Source of the DNA: Pseudoalteromonas sp. NBT06-2
Lineage (GTDB): Bacteria; Pseudomonadota; Gammaproteobacteria; Enterobacterales; Alteromonadaceae
NCBI RefSeq assembly: GCF_002276045.1
Contig: NZ_NQMR01000082.1
Location: 1 to 41,376, forward strand
Direction of reading: 5' to 3'
Length of the DNA: 41,376 nucleotides
A model generated the notes under the pieces. That model was given only the letters and a program-made list of their open reading frames with translations. It was not told the DNA's origin and did not search any database. Positions within the stretch are counted from its first letter, which is position 1; every line of letters starts with the position of its first letter. Position numbers and translations under genes: made by a program. Positions 27,082-34,622 of this stretch are shown in pieces.

Positions 27082-29295
27082 ATGGCTGATATGGCGCTGG
27101 GTACTCAGGATGTTTTTATTTTTGACGAATTTAAAATTGATTTGTCTAAAGAGCGTATTTATAAAAATAATGAAGAAATAAAACTAGAACCTCAGCTATT
27201 TTCTTGTTTGGCCTTATTGATTTTAGAGTCACCTAATGTGGTTAATAGAGAGCAAATTCAAAATGAAGTTTGGGCGGGGCGCCATGTGAGTGATGAGGCT
27301 ATCAGGGCTGCATTTAAAAAGTTACGAAAAATACTTGGGGATGACGCTAAATCTCCAATATTTATTAAAACTGTGCCACGCCAAGGCTATAAATTTATAG
27401 CTTCAGTTGATAGGATTTTAATAACTGATACTTCAAATAAAAATCCTTTAAATAGTAATGTAAAGCTAAAGGCTTTAAAACCTTATTTTATTATTGTGCT
27501 AGTTTGTTTATGTATTGGCCTTTTTTATATTTTTAATTTAAACAAAATTTCTGATAAAGATTTATCTAAAACACCAAAGTTTAATGTCAGCAAAATTACA
27601 GAACTTGCTGGCTCTGAAACTTATGGTAGTTTTAGTCATAACACTCAAAAAATTTCATTTACGCACCGAAGTAAAAGTGATGCACCACAACAAATTCTTA
27701 TTAAAAATTTGAAAAATAATCGATTGCAAAAAATAAGTTGGGATGGCGCACATTACTCAGGAGCATATTGGTCAAAACAAGGAAATAAACTGGCGTTTGG
27801 ACGAAATCAAGATGGTATATCAAACAACATAATTACAAAGTTTAATCAAAAGGGAGATGTGGTTGATGTAGATGTCTTACAACATCCAAATTTGAAAGAT
27901 AAATATATTGTTGGATGGCATGGAGATAATGCGCTTTATCTAGCACAAGAAGCTTATGTATCAAATAACCGCAGCATTTATATATTCGATTTAACAACAC
28001 AGGAGTTAACATCAATCACTTCTCCTCAAGTAGGCTCTGGAGACTATTTAGCCTCAGAATCATTTGATGGAAAGTACTTAGCGATCATAAGGCAAGTTGC
28101 CAAAGGAGAGTTTTCATTATTAGTGATTGAAACTCACTCAGGTACACTTATCGCTAATCGCATTGTATCTATGTTTGTTAACCGTATTGTTTGGCATCAA
28201 GATAGTAATACATTAACTTTAAGTGCGTTCAGTGGTGCGGCCAGTAAGTACAATATTACTAAAAACCAGTTAACACGCTTGCCTCAATTTCCTGCTTATA
28301 CAAATGATATTTTTGCTGAGTGCGGTAAAAATTGTTATCTAATGCGCCAACATAATGGTAATTATTTAGATATTAAAGAAGAGCCCAATGTTTTATTAGC
28401 AAAAAAAGATACAAATTCGATTGATCTGAATACGATACAACAAGCTAATACGCAAAAAGCCCCTTTAATCACGGCAAGTGAAATTATTGCGTTATCAGGT
28501 GCACAGGATTTACCTCGTTATAGCCAGTTCGGTTCAGCGCTTTATTTTGCGACTTTAACCGCTGAATCTTTAATGATCCATAAACAAGAGATAGCTGGCA
28601 ATTTATCTATAAAAGCTTGTTGGCCGAGCAATGTTAAAATATCTAACTTAGAGATTAGCCCAAATGAAAATCACTTTGCAGCAATTGTAAATCAAAGGTT
28701 AGTTATTGAATCAGTTAATACAGTTTCAGCATGTGTTACAGGTACACAAATACAACCAAACTATATAACTGATTCATTACAAAAAGTAGCTAACCCATTA
28801 TGGCATGATGATAGATCTTTATATTTAACGGTTTATGAAAATGGTAAACCGAATATTAAAAAAATCTCTGTCAAAGATAAAAAACAGCATCAAGTTATTA
28901 AAGGTTATTTAGCCTTTAGACCATTCTTAGAAGTAAAGGGGTATAACGCAGTTGCAATAGACCAAGATAGGATAGCTTGGTTGATATTTACTGAAGCAGG
29001 CAAAGTGTTAAATAAAAAGAAGTTAGAAACAATAGAATCAGCTAATTTACATCGTTGGGCATTAAATGATTTAGGTCTATATTTTACTTCTAGAGAAGAT
29101 AGAGAATCATTTTTAAATCGCGTTTCTTTTGATCATTTATCTGAGTTAAAAGAAGGTACTCAGAATGATTTATTAAGTGTTTCAATCGGCAATAATAAAT
29201 TTAGATTAGGATTTGATTTGCATCCCCACAAAAATAAATTGCTATTAGTTGAGTCTTTAAGTGCGCAAAGCGATTTTGTAAAAGTAAGATGGTGA
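27082..29295 (+). CDS. ToxR/CadC-type transmembrane winged-helix regulator with beta-propeller domain
   Basis: A one-component membrane-bound transcriptional regulator of 737 residues. Residues of about 12-108 form an OmpR/PhoB-type winged helix (EEIKLEPQLFSCLALLI; VVNREQIQNEVWAGRHVSDE; IKTVPRQGYKFIA). A single membrane helix lies at about 135-153. The periplasmic part of about 580 residues has repeated WD40/TolB-like (PD40) strands such as FSHNTQKISFTHRSK and GAYWSKQGNKLAFGR, likely a beta-propeller sensor. There is no catalytic domain. It probably senses an envelope signal and controls the divergent hydrolase gene or itself. The 3' end runs into a repeat and the IS110 relic. Confidence 0.85.
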   Translation: MADMALGTQDVFIFDEFKIDLSKERIYKNNEEIKLEPQLFSCLALLILESPNVVNREQIQNEVWAGRHVSDEAIRAAFKKLRKILGDDAKSPIFIKTVPRQGYKFIASVDRILITDTSNKNPLNSNVKLKALKPYFIIVLVCLCIGLFYIFNLNKISDKDLSKTPKFNVSKITELAGSETYGSFSHNTQKISFTHRSKSDAPQQILIKNLKNNRLQKISWDGAHYSGAYWSKQGNKLAFGRNQDGISNNIITKFNQKGDVVDVDVLQHPNLKDKYIVGWHGDNALYLAQEAYVSNNRSIYIFDLTTQELTSITSPQVGSGDYLASESFDGKYLAIIRQVAKGEFSLLVIETHSGTLIANRIVSMFVNRIVWHQDSNTLTLSAFSGAASKYNITKNQLTRLPQFPAYTNDIFAECGKNCYLMRQHNGNYLDIKEEPNVLLAKKDTNSIDLNTIQQANTQKAPLITASEIIALSGAQDLPRYSQFGSALYFATLTAESLMIHKQEIAGNLSIKACWPSNVKISNLEISPNENHFAAIVNQRLVIESVNTVSACVTGTQIQPNYITDSLQKVANPLWHDDRSLYLTVYENGKPNIKKISVKDKKQHQVIKGYLAFRPFLEVKGYNAVAIDQDRIAWLIFTEAGKVLNKKKLETIESANLHRWALNDLGLYFTSREDRESFLNRVSFDHLSELKEGTQNDLLSVSIGNNKFRLGFDLHPHKNKLLLVESLSAQSDFVKVRW

Positions 29296-29318
29296 GATCA
29301 AATTTGAGTTGTTTATAC

Positions 29319-29388
29319 TCAAGCCACTTCAAGATGCGAGTTTCAGGACTGCTGAGCAATTCATAATCTAGGCGCATCTTTCTACTAG
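29319..29388 (-). repeat. dispersed element end, inverted copy
   Basis: On the minus strand this segment reads as the right-hand 70 bases of copy A (14872-14943), including GAATTGCTCAGCAGTCCTG and GCATCTTGAAGTGGCTTGAG followed by TATA. It begins 24 bases after the regulator stop and fuses directly to the IS110 relic, whose reading frame runs into it. Confidence 0.6.
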
Positions 29389-29638
29389 GGTTTTTAACAC
29401 TTTTATTGATAACAAGGCCAAACTCTAGTAACAAGCAACGTACTTGATTTGAGAGTTGTAGTTTCTGCTTATTAATCAGGCTTCTTATTTTTTCAATAGA
29501 CTGAAGGCTTTGTTGTTCAAGAGATAAAACTCTAGCGGGTTTTATATTAGCTGCTCGACTTGCGACGGTAATAGCATCATTAGCATCTGTTTTTTGACCT
29601 GTTCTAAACGGTTTTACTTGTTTCGATGGTATAGGCAC
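29389..29638 (-). pseudogene. IS110-family transposase fragment
   Basis: About 83 codons match the middle of the DEDD-type IS110 transposase: PSKQVKPFRTGQKTDANDAI, then ARVLSLEQQSLQSIEKIRSL and LSNQVRCLLLEFGLV. The N-terminal part with the first catalytic acid and the whole C-terminal Transposase_20 domain are missing. The 3' end is cut by the dispersed repeat at about 29388. It is inactive. Confidence 0.75.
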
Positions 29639-29840
29639 AGGTTGAAGAGCTCAGAATGCAAAGTCGAGATAATATAATAAGAGTCTCGGTTATCTAGGCA
29701 TTTATAGCAATAAGACTATTGCAGCTTCAAGATTTAGCACAAAATAAAGAATCGGCCAAAGATATTTCCTGTTTGATGATTTTAAGTGAGCTATCATGGA
29801 AAATCATTTGGGAAAATATAGAAAAGAAAAAGCCAATACC

Positions 29841-29940
29841 TTGCCTAAAGCGTTTATAACTCCAACTGAATCTTGCATCTTAAAGTGGTCTGGGTATATA
29901 CCCATGCTAAATGGAAACACGCGATTTCAGCAAGTCGATA
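29841..29940 (+). repeat. dispersed element, right end plus adjoining left end
   Basis: CCTTGCCTAAAGC, CCAACTGAATCTTGCATCTT and TGGTCTGGGTATA recur at 34530-34596 and 39177-39240. The end is immediately followed by another left end, TATACCCATGCTAAATGG then CGCGATTTCAGC, like 41293-41328. Two copies therefore appear to abut at GGGTATATACCC. Confidence 0.6.
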
Positions 29941-30019
29941 AACCTGAATTTTCAAATAGCACGGGTATAATACCCTCAATACCACCGCAGTCCATAAAGG
30001 GCATTAATTAAGTCTTTAA

Positions 30020-30082
30020 TGCTTTTATCATTTAGTACTAAATGTAACTTTCATTTACCTTTAGTACTAAATGATAAAAGCA
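30020..30082. repeat. 63-base hairpin with perfect 23-bp arms
   Basis: Arms at 30020-30042 and 30060-30082 are exact reverse complements around a 17-base loop. Each arm contains the self-complementary core TTTAGTACTAAA, so several alternative foldings are possible. It has no T-run, lies between genes and is not part of the TATACCC repeat family. Confidence 0.7.
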
Positions 30083-30221
30083 GGTCTTATCGCGCTGAAA
30101 ATAAAAATCGAAGTTAAAAACAGATTTTAATTTAATAGGTTAGCGAGTAAACTCAACTTTAATAAATCAAAAACTCACCTTCAAAGTTTTCAGTTTAATA
30201 AAATCGTTATGAGTACAGCAT

Positions 30222-30773
30222 ATGAGTATTAATCTACGACCACTATTTGAATCCGACAAAAATTATTATGAGGTTATCGATCTTTATAAAAAAGCTTTTC
30301 CAGAAGCTCAGTACATACCTACATGGTTTCTTCGATATAAACTAAGAAAAGGTAAGATGGGTTTCAACATACTTTATGCACATGATATTTGGATTGGCCT
30401 CATTTATATCACTGAGTATAAAGATATTTTATTTGTACAATTTTTAGCTATAGCGGAATCTTATCGCTCAGCTGGTTATGGTAGTAAGGTTATGGATTTG
30501 CTAAAAGGGACTCACTCAGAAAAAAGAATTGTACTAAATATTGAAGAACTTGATCAGCAAGCAAAAAACTACAAGCAGCGAGTCAAGCGTAAAGCTTTTT
30601 ATGAGAAAAATGGATTTAGTTCATCAGGGTATAGAGTGAAAGAACCTGGTGAACAGCTTGAGATGTTAATATGTGGCGGAAATATTAACAAAGAAGAGAT
30701 AGAAGCAATGTATGAAAAACTCTTTGGTAGTATTCTAGGTTTCTTATTTAGACCTAAAGTTATAAAAATATGA
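30222..30773 (+). CDS. GNAT-family N-acetyltransferase
   Basis: A 183-residue GCN5-related acetyltransferase that should transfer an acetyl group from acetyl-CoA to an amine. The acetyl-CoA binding motif A is FLAIAESYRSAGYGSKVMDL (the usual Q/R-x-x-G-x-G/A reads R-S-A-G-Y-G), preceded by the beta4 strand ILFVQ. Motif B is AFYEKNGFSSSGYRVKEPG, ending the common core. The substrate cannot be told from sequence. It is monocistronic, with repeats on both sides. Confidence 0.85.
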   Translation: MSINLRPLFESDKNYYEVIDLYKKAFPEAQYIPTWFLRYKLRKGKMGFNILYAHDIWIGLIYITEYKDILFVQFLAIAESYRSAGYGSKVMDLLKGTHSEKRIVLNIEELDQQAKNYKQRVKRKAFYEKNGFSSSGYRVKEPGEQLEMLICGGNINKEEIEAMYEKLFGSILGFLFRPKVIKI

Positions 30774-31096
30774 TGCATATGCTTTCAGAACAAGGTTACC
30801 CCTCTGGTGGTTCAATCTTGGCGACTGAATTTGAAGGTAATTGAATGCTTTTACGATATTTTACAGGACAACAAGCCAAGTTGAGGATTCATTTTAGGCT
30901 CAAATGGTTGGTCAACGTCGGTATCAAATGATGCTTGAAATCGTTTTATTGAGGGTGCTAAACGAGTAAAACAGCAATGTACTAAAGGGTAGCTGGCAGA
31001 AGAGTTTAGGGTAAAAAGTATAAAACCTCCATCGTAATATTTGGTTTTCACCGGTAAATAAAATAAAGTGCTCAAAAACAAAAACCCTAATCTCAC

Positions 31097-31111
31097 TGAT
31101 AATTATTATTA
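31097..31111 (+). promoter_or_regulatory. candidate Fur box
   Basis: TGATAATTATTATTA matches the 7-1-7 Fur consensus TGATAATNATTATCA at 13 of 14 defined positions. It lies 7 bases upstream of the -35 element of the TonB receptor promoter, where Fur with ferrous iron would repress the haem genes. Confidence 0.65.
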
Positions 31112-31117
31112 TTTGCA

Positions 31118-31146
31118 TTGAAGTTTTTTAGTGATTTATTTATAAT
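31118..31146 (+). promoter_or_regulatory. sigma-70 promoter of the haem locus
   Basis: The -35 element TTGAAG (31118-31123) and -10 element TATAAT (31141-31146) have ideal 17-base spacing. The start would be about 31153, giving a short leader of some 25 bases to the receptor start codon. Confidence 0.65.
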
Positions 31147-31176
31147 AGGTGCTCTTTTAACCATGAAGCATTTATT

Positions 31177-33159
31177 GTGAAATCTAAACTTTTAATTTTG
31201 TTGCCAATTACGTTGTTTTTCTATAACTCTCAAAGTATTGCTGCAGATAAAGATATTGAACACATTGTTGTTTCTGGAACAAAAACAAATAAATTGCTAA
31301 GTAACTCACCTGTGTTGGTTGACGTAATTGATGGTGAAACTTTAAAAGCGATATCACAAGGTACACTAGCTAAAGTATTAGATTTTATTCCTGGTGTTGT
31401 TGTTAATCGTAGTGTCAAAGACGGTTATAACATTCAAATGCAAGGGTTTGGCAGTAAACATGTATTGATTTTAGTGGATGGTCAGTCACTTATTTCTCCG
31501 GCAAACTCTTCAGTTGATCTTGACCATATTAGCGCCTCGGATATCGATCAAATTGAAGTTATTAAAGGTGCAGCTTCAGTTTTACATGGTAGTTCAGCGA
31601 TGGGCGGTGTTATCAATATTCTTACCAAGAAAAGACAAGGTTCATATGCTTCGGCATTTTATGAAACTGGCAGCTATCTTAATAATAAGCCAGATACAGA
31701 AAATGGTGACTCAATATCGCAGTTGTTAAATTTAAAAGCGGGAACGCAGTGGCTAGGTTGGCAACATAATGTAAAGTTACAAATATTAAAAGATACTGGT
31801 TTTGATTATGATGAAGAAACAATTAGTCAAAATTCGGCTGAGTTAAAAAAGAAATTTGTTCAGTTAAATAGCCAAAAAGATATTGCAAATATTAGTACGA
31901 CCTTGAGTTATCAGTATTTTGATGAGTTGAAAACGCGTCCAACTTCAAAAATTCCAGGTCAAGAAGGATACATTTATTACACATCTGATGTTGCACAGCA
32001 TCAATTAGATTTTAATTTGTTACCAACAGATAACAAATGGAAACTAAATAGTCGTTTAATTCAACATGATGAAACAAGCGGACAGTCAAATAGCTTAAGA
32101 GATACGAGTATTCAGTTTGCAGAAGTTGAAGGTTTGAATGTTTGGCAAAGTGGCAATACAACACCAAAAGTTGAAGGTGAATCTGGCAGTGAAACGGTAT
32201 TTGGAGTTGTTACTAAATTCGATGGTTTAGATCAAATTAAACCTTTAACAAATTCAATAGAAATAAACGGAAAAAACCGACACAGCATAGAATCTTATTT
32301 TCAATATAATTGGATTTCACCTAAATACCAAATACTTGCAGGTGTTCGTGGTCAAAATGATTCTGATTTTGGTTTTCATAGTGCACTAAGAATTAGTGGT
32401 ATGGCAAAGATGGGAGATCTTGAAAACCCAGTTACTTTGAGATTGGGTGTAGGACAAGGCTACCGAGTACCTGATTTGAAAGAGCGTCATTATATTTTTG
32501 ATCACAGTAACTTAGGATATATGGTATTAGGTGACGAAAACTTAACACCTGAACAAGCGAACTCTATCACAGCGAGTTTAGCTTATGCATCACAGGTTTT
32601 ATCAGATAATGCTGATTATTCTTTTGAAGTAAGTACACACTTTTCTGATACTAAAGATTTAATTTCTACAGTAACTGATATTGAAGAATCGGCTAAAGAA
32701 GGGCTGGATATATCTCGTTATAGCAATATAGAAAGTGCTAAAATTTCCGGTTTTGATATATCAAATGAATTGACATTCAACCAGTGGGTGGCCCAGTTAA
32801 ATTATAGTTATGTTGATAGTAATGACCAAGATGATAACCGCCTAGGTGGCAGACCGAGACATCAAGTTAAATTTAATTTTGGTTATGATTTTTTACAGTG
32901 GGATATTGAATCATTAGTATATTTGGTTTACCAAGCGGATGAAGCGGTATCTTCTAACTATTTAGATGTAGAAAATAACGCATATACCTTAGTCAACGTT
33001 ACTATTAACCAATTTATCACATCAAAACTTCAATGGACTTTAGCATTAAACAACATATTTGATGAACATAAATCGTCATCAAGCTCTAACCAAAGACATT
33101 TTGATGCCCGCCCTACATCTAGCCGTGAACTTAGGCTAGGAATTGAATACAAATTTTAA
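31177..33159 (+). CDS. TonB-dependent outer-membrane receptor, HmuR-like haem receptor
   Basis: A 660-residue TonB-dependent receptor. A signal peptide ends near SIAA (about 22), then a TonB-box-like segment (DIEHIVVSGTK), the plug domain (LAKVLDFIPGVVVNRSVKDG; VLILVDGQSLI; IEVIKGAASVLHGSSAMGGV) and a 22-strand-type barrel ending in EYKF with terminal Phe. The haem-receptor region is recognisable: YRVP at 429-432, His438 and His443, then DENL at 453-456. This parallels the FRAP/YRAP-His-NPNL/NPDL pattern of haem receptors such as HmuR. The start is a GTG with a weak ribosome site. It is followed 30 bases later by the HmuY gene and is probably the first gene of an iron-repressed operon. Confidence 0.88.
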   Translation: MKSKLLILLPITLFFYNSQSIAADKDIEHIVVSGTKTNKLLSNSPVLVDVIDGETLKAISQGTLAKVLDFIPGVVVNRSVKDGYNIQMQGFGSKHVLILVDGQSLISPANSSVDLDHISASDIDQIEVIKGAASVLHGSSAMGGVINILTKKRQGSYASAFYETGSYLNNKPDTENGDSISQLLNLKAGTQWLGWQHNVKLQILKDTGFDYDEETISQNSAELKKKFVQLNSQKDIANISTTLSYQYFDELKTRPTSKIPGQEGYIYYTSDVAQHQLDFNLLPTDNKWKLNSRLIQHDETSGQSNSLRDTSIQFAEVEGLNVWQSGNTTPKVEGESGSETVFGVVTKFDGLDQIKPLTNSIEINGKNRHSIESYFQYNWISPKYQILAGVRGQNDSDFGFHSALRISGMAKMGDLENPVTLRLGVGQGYRVPDLKERHYIFDHSNLGYMVLGDENLTPEQANSITASLAYASQVLSDNADYSFEVSTHFSDTKDLISTVTDIEESAKEGLDISRYSNIESAKISGFDISNELTFNQWVAQLNYSYVDSNDQDDNRLGGRPRHQVKFNFGYDFLQWDIESLVYLVYQADEAVSSNYLDVENNAYTLVNVTINQFITSKLQWTLALNNIFDEHKSSSSSNQRHFDARPTSSRELRLGIEYKF

Positions 33160-33189
33160 CTCTAATTGAAAATTAACCGAGAAAATATA

Positions 33190-34308
33190 ATGAATAACCT
33201 ATATAAACTTTCTTTAATTACTTTAGCCTTATCTTTAACTGCTTGTGGTTCTAGTAGTAGTGACAAAAAAGAAGAAAAGCCTGTTGTTGAGCCACCGCCA
33301 GTAGTTGTAACTGACACTGTTTATGGTCCTCTTAGTACAGGCACTAGTCAAGTACCTGAATATGCATATTTCGATTTAGATGAAGGTAAAGTAGTTGAAT
33401 TAACACAAGAAACAGCAAAAACAGATACAATTTGGGATATCGCTTTTAGACGTGGTAGTATTTTCCTAAATCAAAATGAAAATAATTTAGTGTCTGTTAA
33501 CTTTACAGGAAATAATGCTGACTTTTTAGATACGGATGGTAAAGCTGTTGTAGAAAAATTTGTTAACGCAACACCTGAAAGTGAATTAGAAGATTATGTA
33601 GCAGTAACACATGCTTCAATTCCTACAGATGAAGAAAGCTTTAAAATAGATAAAACTGAAAAAATATTAGATGGATTTCATAATTATGACTCTACAACTC
33701 ATCTAGTGTCAGCTGCATCAGATAACTTTTTTATAATTCAAACTGGAAGTGCATTTGCAAAGTTTAGTGTTGTTGACTTAACTCAAGTTTTTTATGCAAT
33801 GTCGAGTGTAACATTTAATGTTGCTATGCAAGCTGAAGGTGCAGAAGAGTTTGGTGATAGTAAAACTGTAGCGCTAGACCTTGCTATGTTATGTAGCGAT
33901 ACAGAGACAAGTGCAGTTTATGTTGATTTTGAAACTGGCATGGAAGTATCTGCAGATGCTGCATATCACGTTTCTATCCCATGTAGTGATGCTAATGGTA
34001 CTTTCGAGCTTAATTTACATGCAGATGCAAAAGCGATAAAAGACTTTGATAATGCTTATCAAGGTGTCGATGCTGCAACAGCACATTACTATGGTTTTCA
34101 ATCAAACGAGTATAGTACAAAAGCCTTTGATGACAATAAATGGTATGTATATAATTTAGAGCAAGGTCATAAGCTTTGGTCTCAGTACGGTGTTTATATT
34201 GTAAAAACACCTACAGCTGATTATAAATTTCAAATAACAAGCTACTACGACGACGAAGGAAACTCTGGTAGCTATACATTCCGTGCAGATAAATTAACTG
34301 CAGAATAA
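33190..34308 (+). CDS. hmuY: HmuY-family haem-binding lipoprotein
   Basis: A 372-residue lipoprotein with lipobox LTAC and acylated Cys19, then a low-complexity linker of Ser, Lys, Glu and Pro. Residues of about 60-370 resemble HmuY: the N-terminal strand motif WDIAFRRGSIFLN (Trp82) and the C-terminal VYIVKTPTADYKFQITSYY, then GNSGSYTFR. HmuY proteins take haem from host or environmental haemoproteins and pass it to the partner TonB receptor. I prefer the ATG at 33190, preceded by CCGAGA, over the in-frame ATG at 33166, because it starts the signal peptide directly. Which residues ligate haem cannot be told from sequence. It is longer than Porphyromonas HmuY (about 216), so an extra domain may be inserted. 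Confidence 0.83.
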   Translation: MNNLYKLSLITLALSLTACGSSSSDKKEEKPVVEPPPVVVTDTVYGPLSTGTSQVPEYAYFDLDEGKVVELTQETAKTDTIWDIAFRRGSIFLNQNENNLVSVNFTGNNADFLDTDGKAVVEKFVNATPESELEDYVAVTHASIPTDEESFKIDKTEKILDGFHNYDSTTHLVSAASDNFFIIQTGSAFAKFSVVDLTQVFYAMSSVTFNVAMQAEGAEEFGDSKTVALDLAMLCSDTETSAVYVDFETGMEVSADAAYHVSIPCSDANGTFELNLHADAKAIKDFDNAYQGVDAATAHYYGFQSNEYSTKAFDDNKWYVYNLEQGHKLWSQYGVYIVKTPTADYKFQITSYYDDEGNSGSYTFRADKLTAE

Positions 34309-34332
34309 TAATTATAAATTTATAGGACCATT

Positions 34333-34597
34333 TATACCCAAACTAACTCAAAATGCAGGATTCAGAATTTCATAGGGACTTAATATCAAGCGCCACTTTG
34401 CAGAAATAGGTTATTCCCATTGAATAAGTTGCAACGTAGAGAGTAAGTTCCTATGAAACGCCTATAAGGTTGGTTTAAAAATGAATTATGCTGAGTTATT
34501 GATTTTGAAAAGTGGTTACCATTCTCTACTATCAATGCCTTGCCTAAATCGTTTTTAATTCCAACTGAAACTCGCATTTTTAAGCCGTTTGGGTACC
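34333..34597. repeat. MITE-like element between hmuY and the CobN-like gene
   Basis: About 265 bases bounded by imperfect inverted ends: TATACCCAAACTAACTCAAA then ATGCAGGATTCAG on the left, and GGTACCCAAACGGCTTAAAA then ATGCGAGTTTCAG read in reverse on the right. The right 65 bases match the dispersed copies at 29841 and 39177. It fills most of the 314-base gap and leaves only about 25 bases before the next start codon. Confidence 0.65.
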
Positions 34598-34622
34598 TGC
34601 CCTATTTTCATGTGAGATAAAA

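Larger units (their letters stand above)
29639..30221. other. gene-free region of repeats and a large hairpin
   Basis: Contains the dispersed repeat at 29841-29940 and the 63-base perfect hairpin at 30020-30082. The ORF at 29796-30011 is a translation of the repeat and I do not call it a gene. The last 140 bases are AT-rich and probably include the acetyltransferase promoter. Confidence 0.5.
30774..31176. other. gene-free region with IS630 relic and iron-regulated promoter
   Basis: 30945-30980 is a second IS630 transposase-tail relic (FIEGAKRVKQQC) matching 536-571 at 30 of 36 bases. 30774-30940 is debris I cannot assign. 31097-31146 holds the Fur box and promoter of the haem locus. Confidence 0.55.

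Noticed and set aside
29796..30011. 71-codon frame
   Set aside because: The translation is that of the dispersed repeat, which recurs elsewhere out of coding context.
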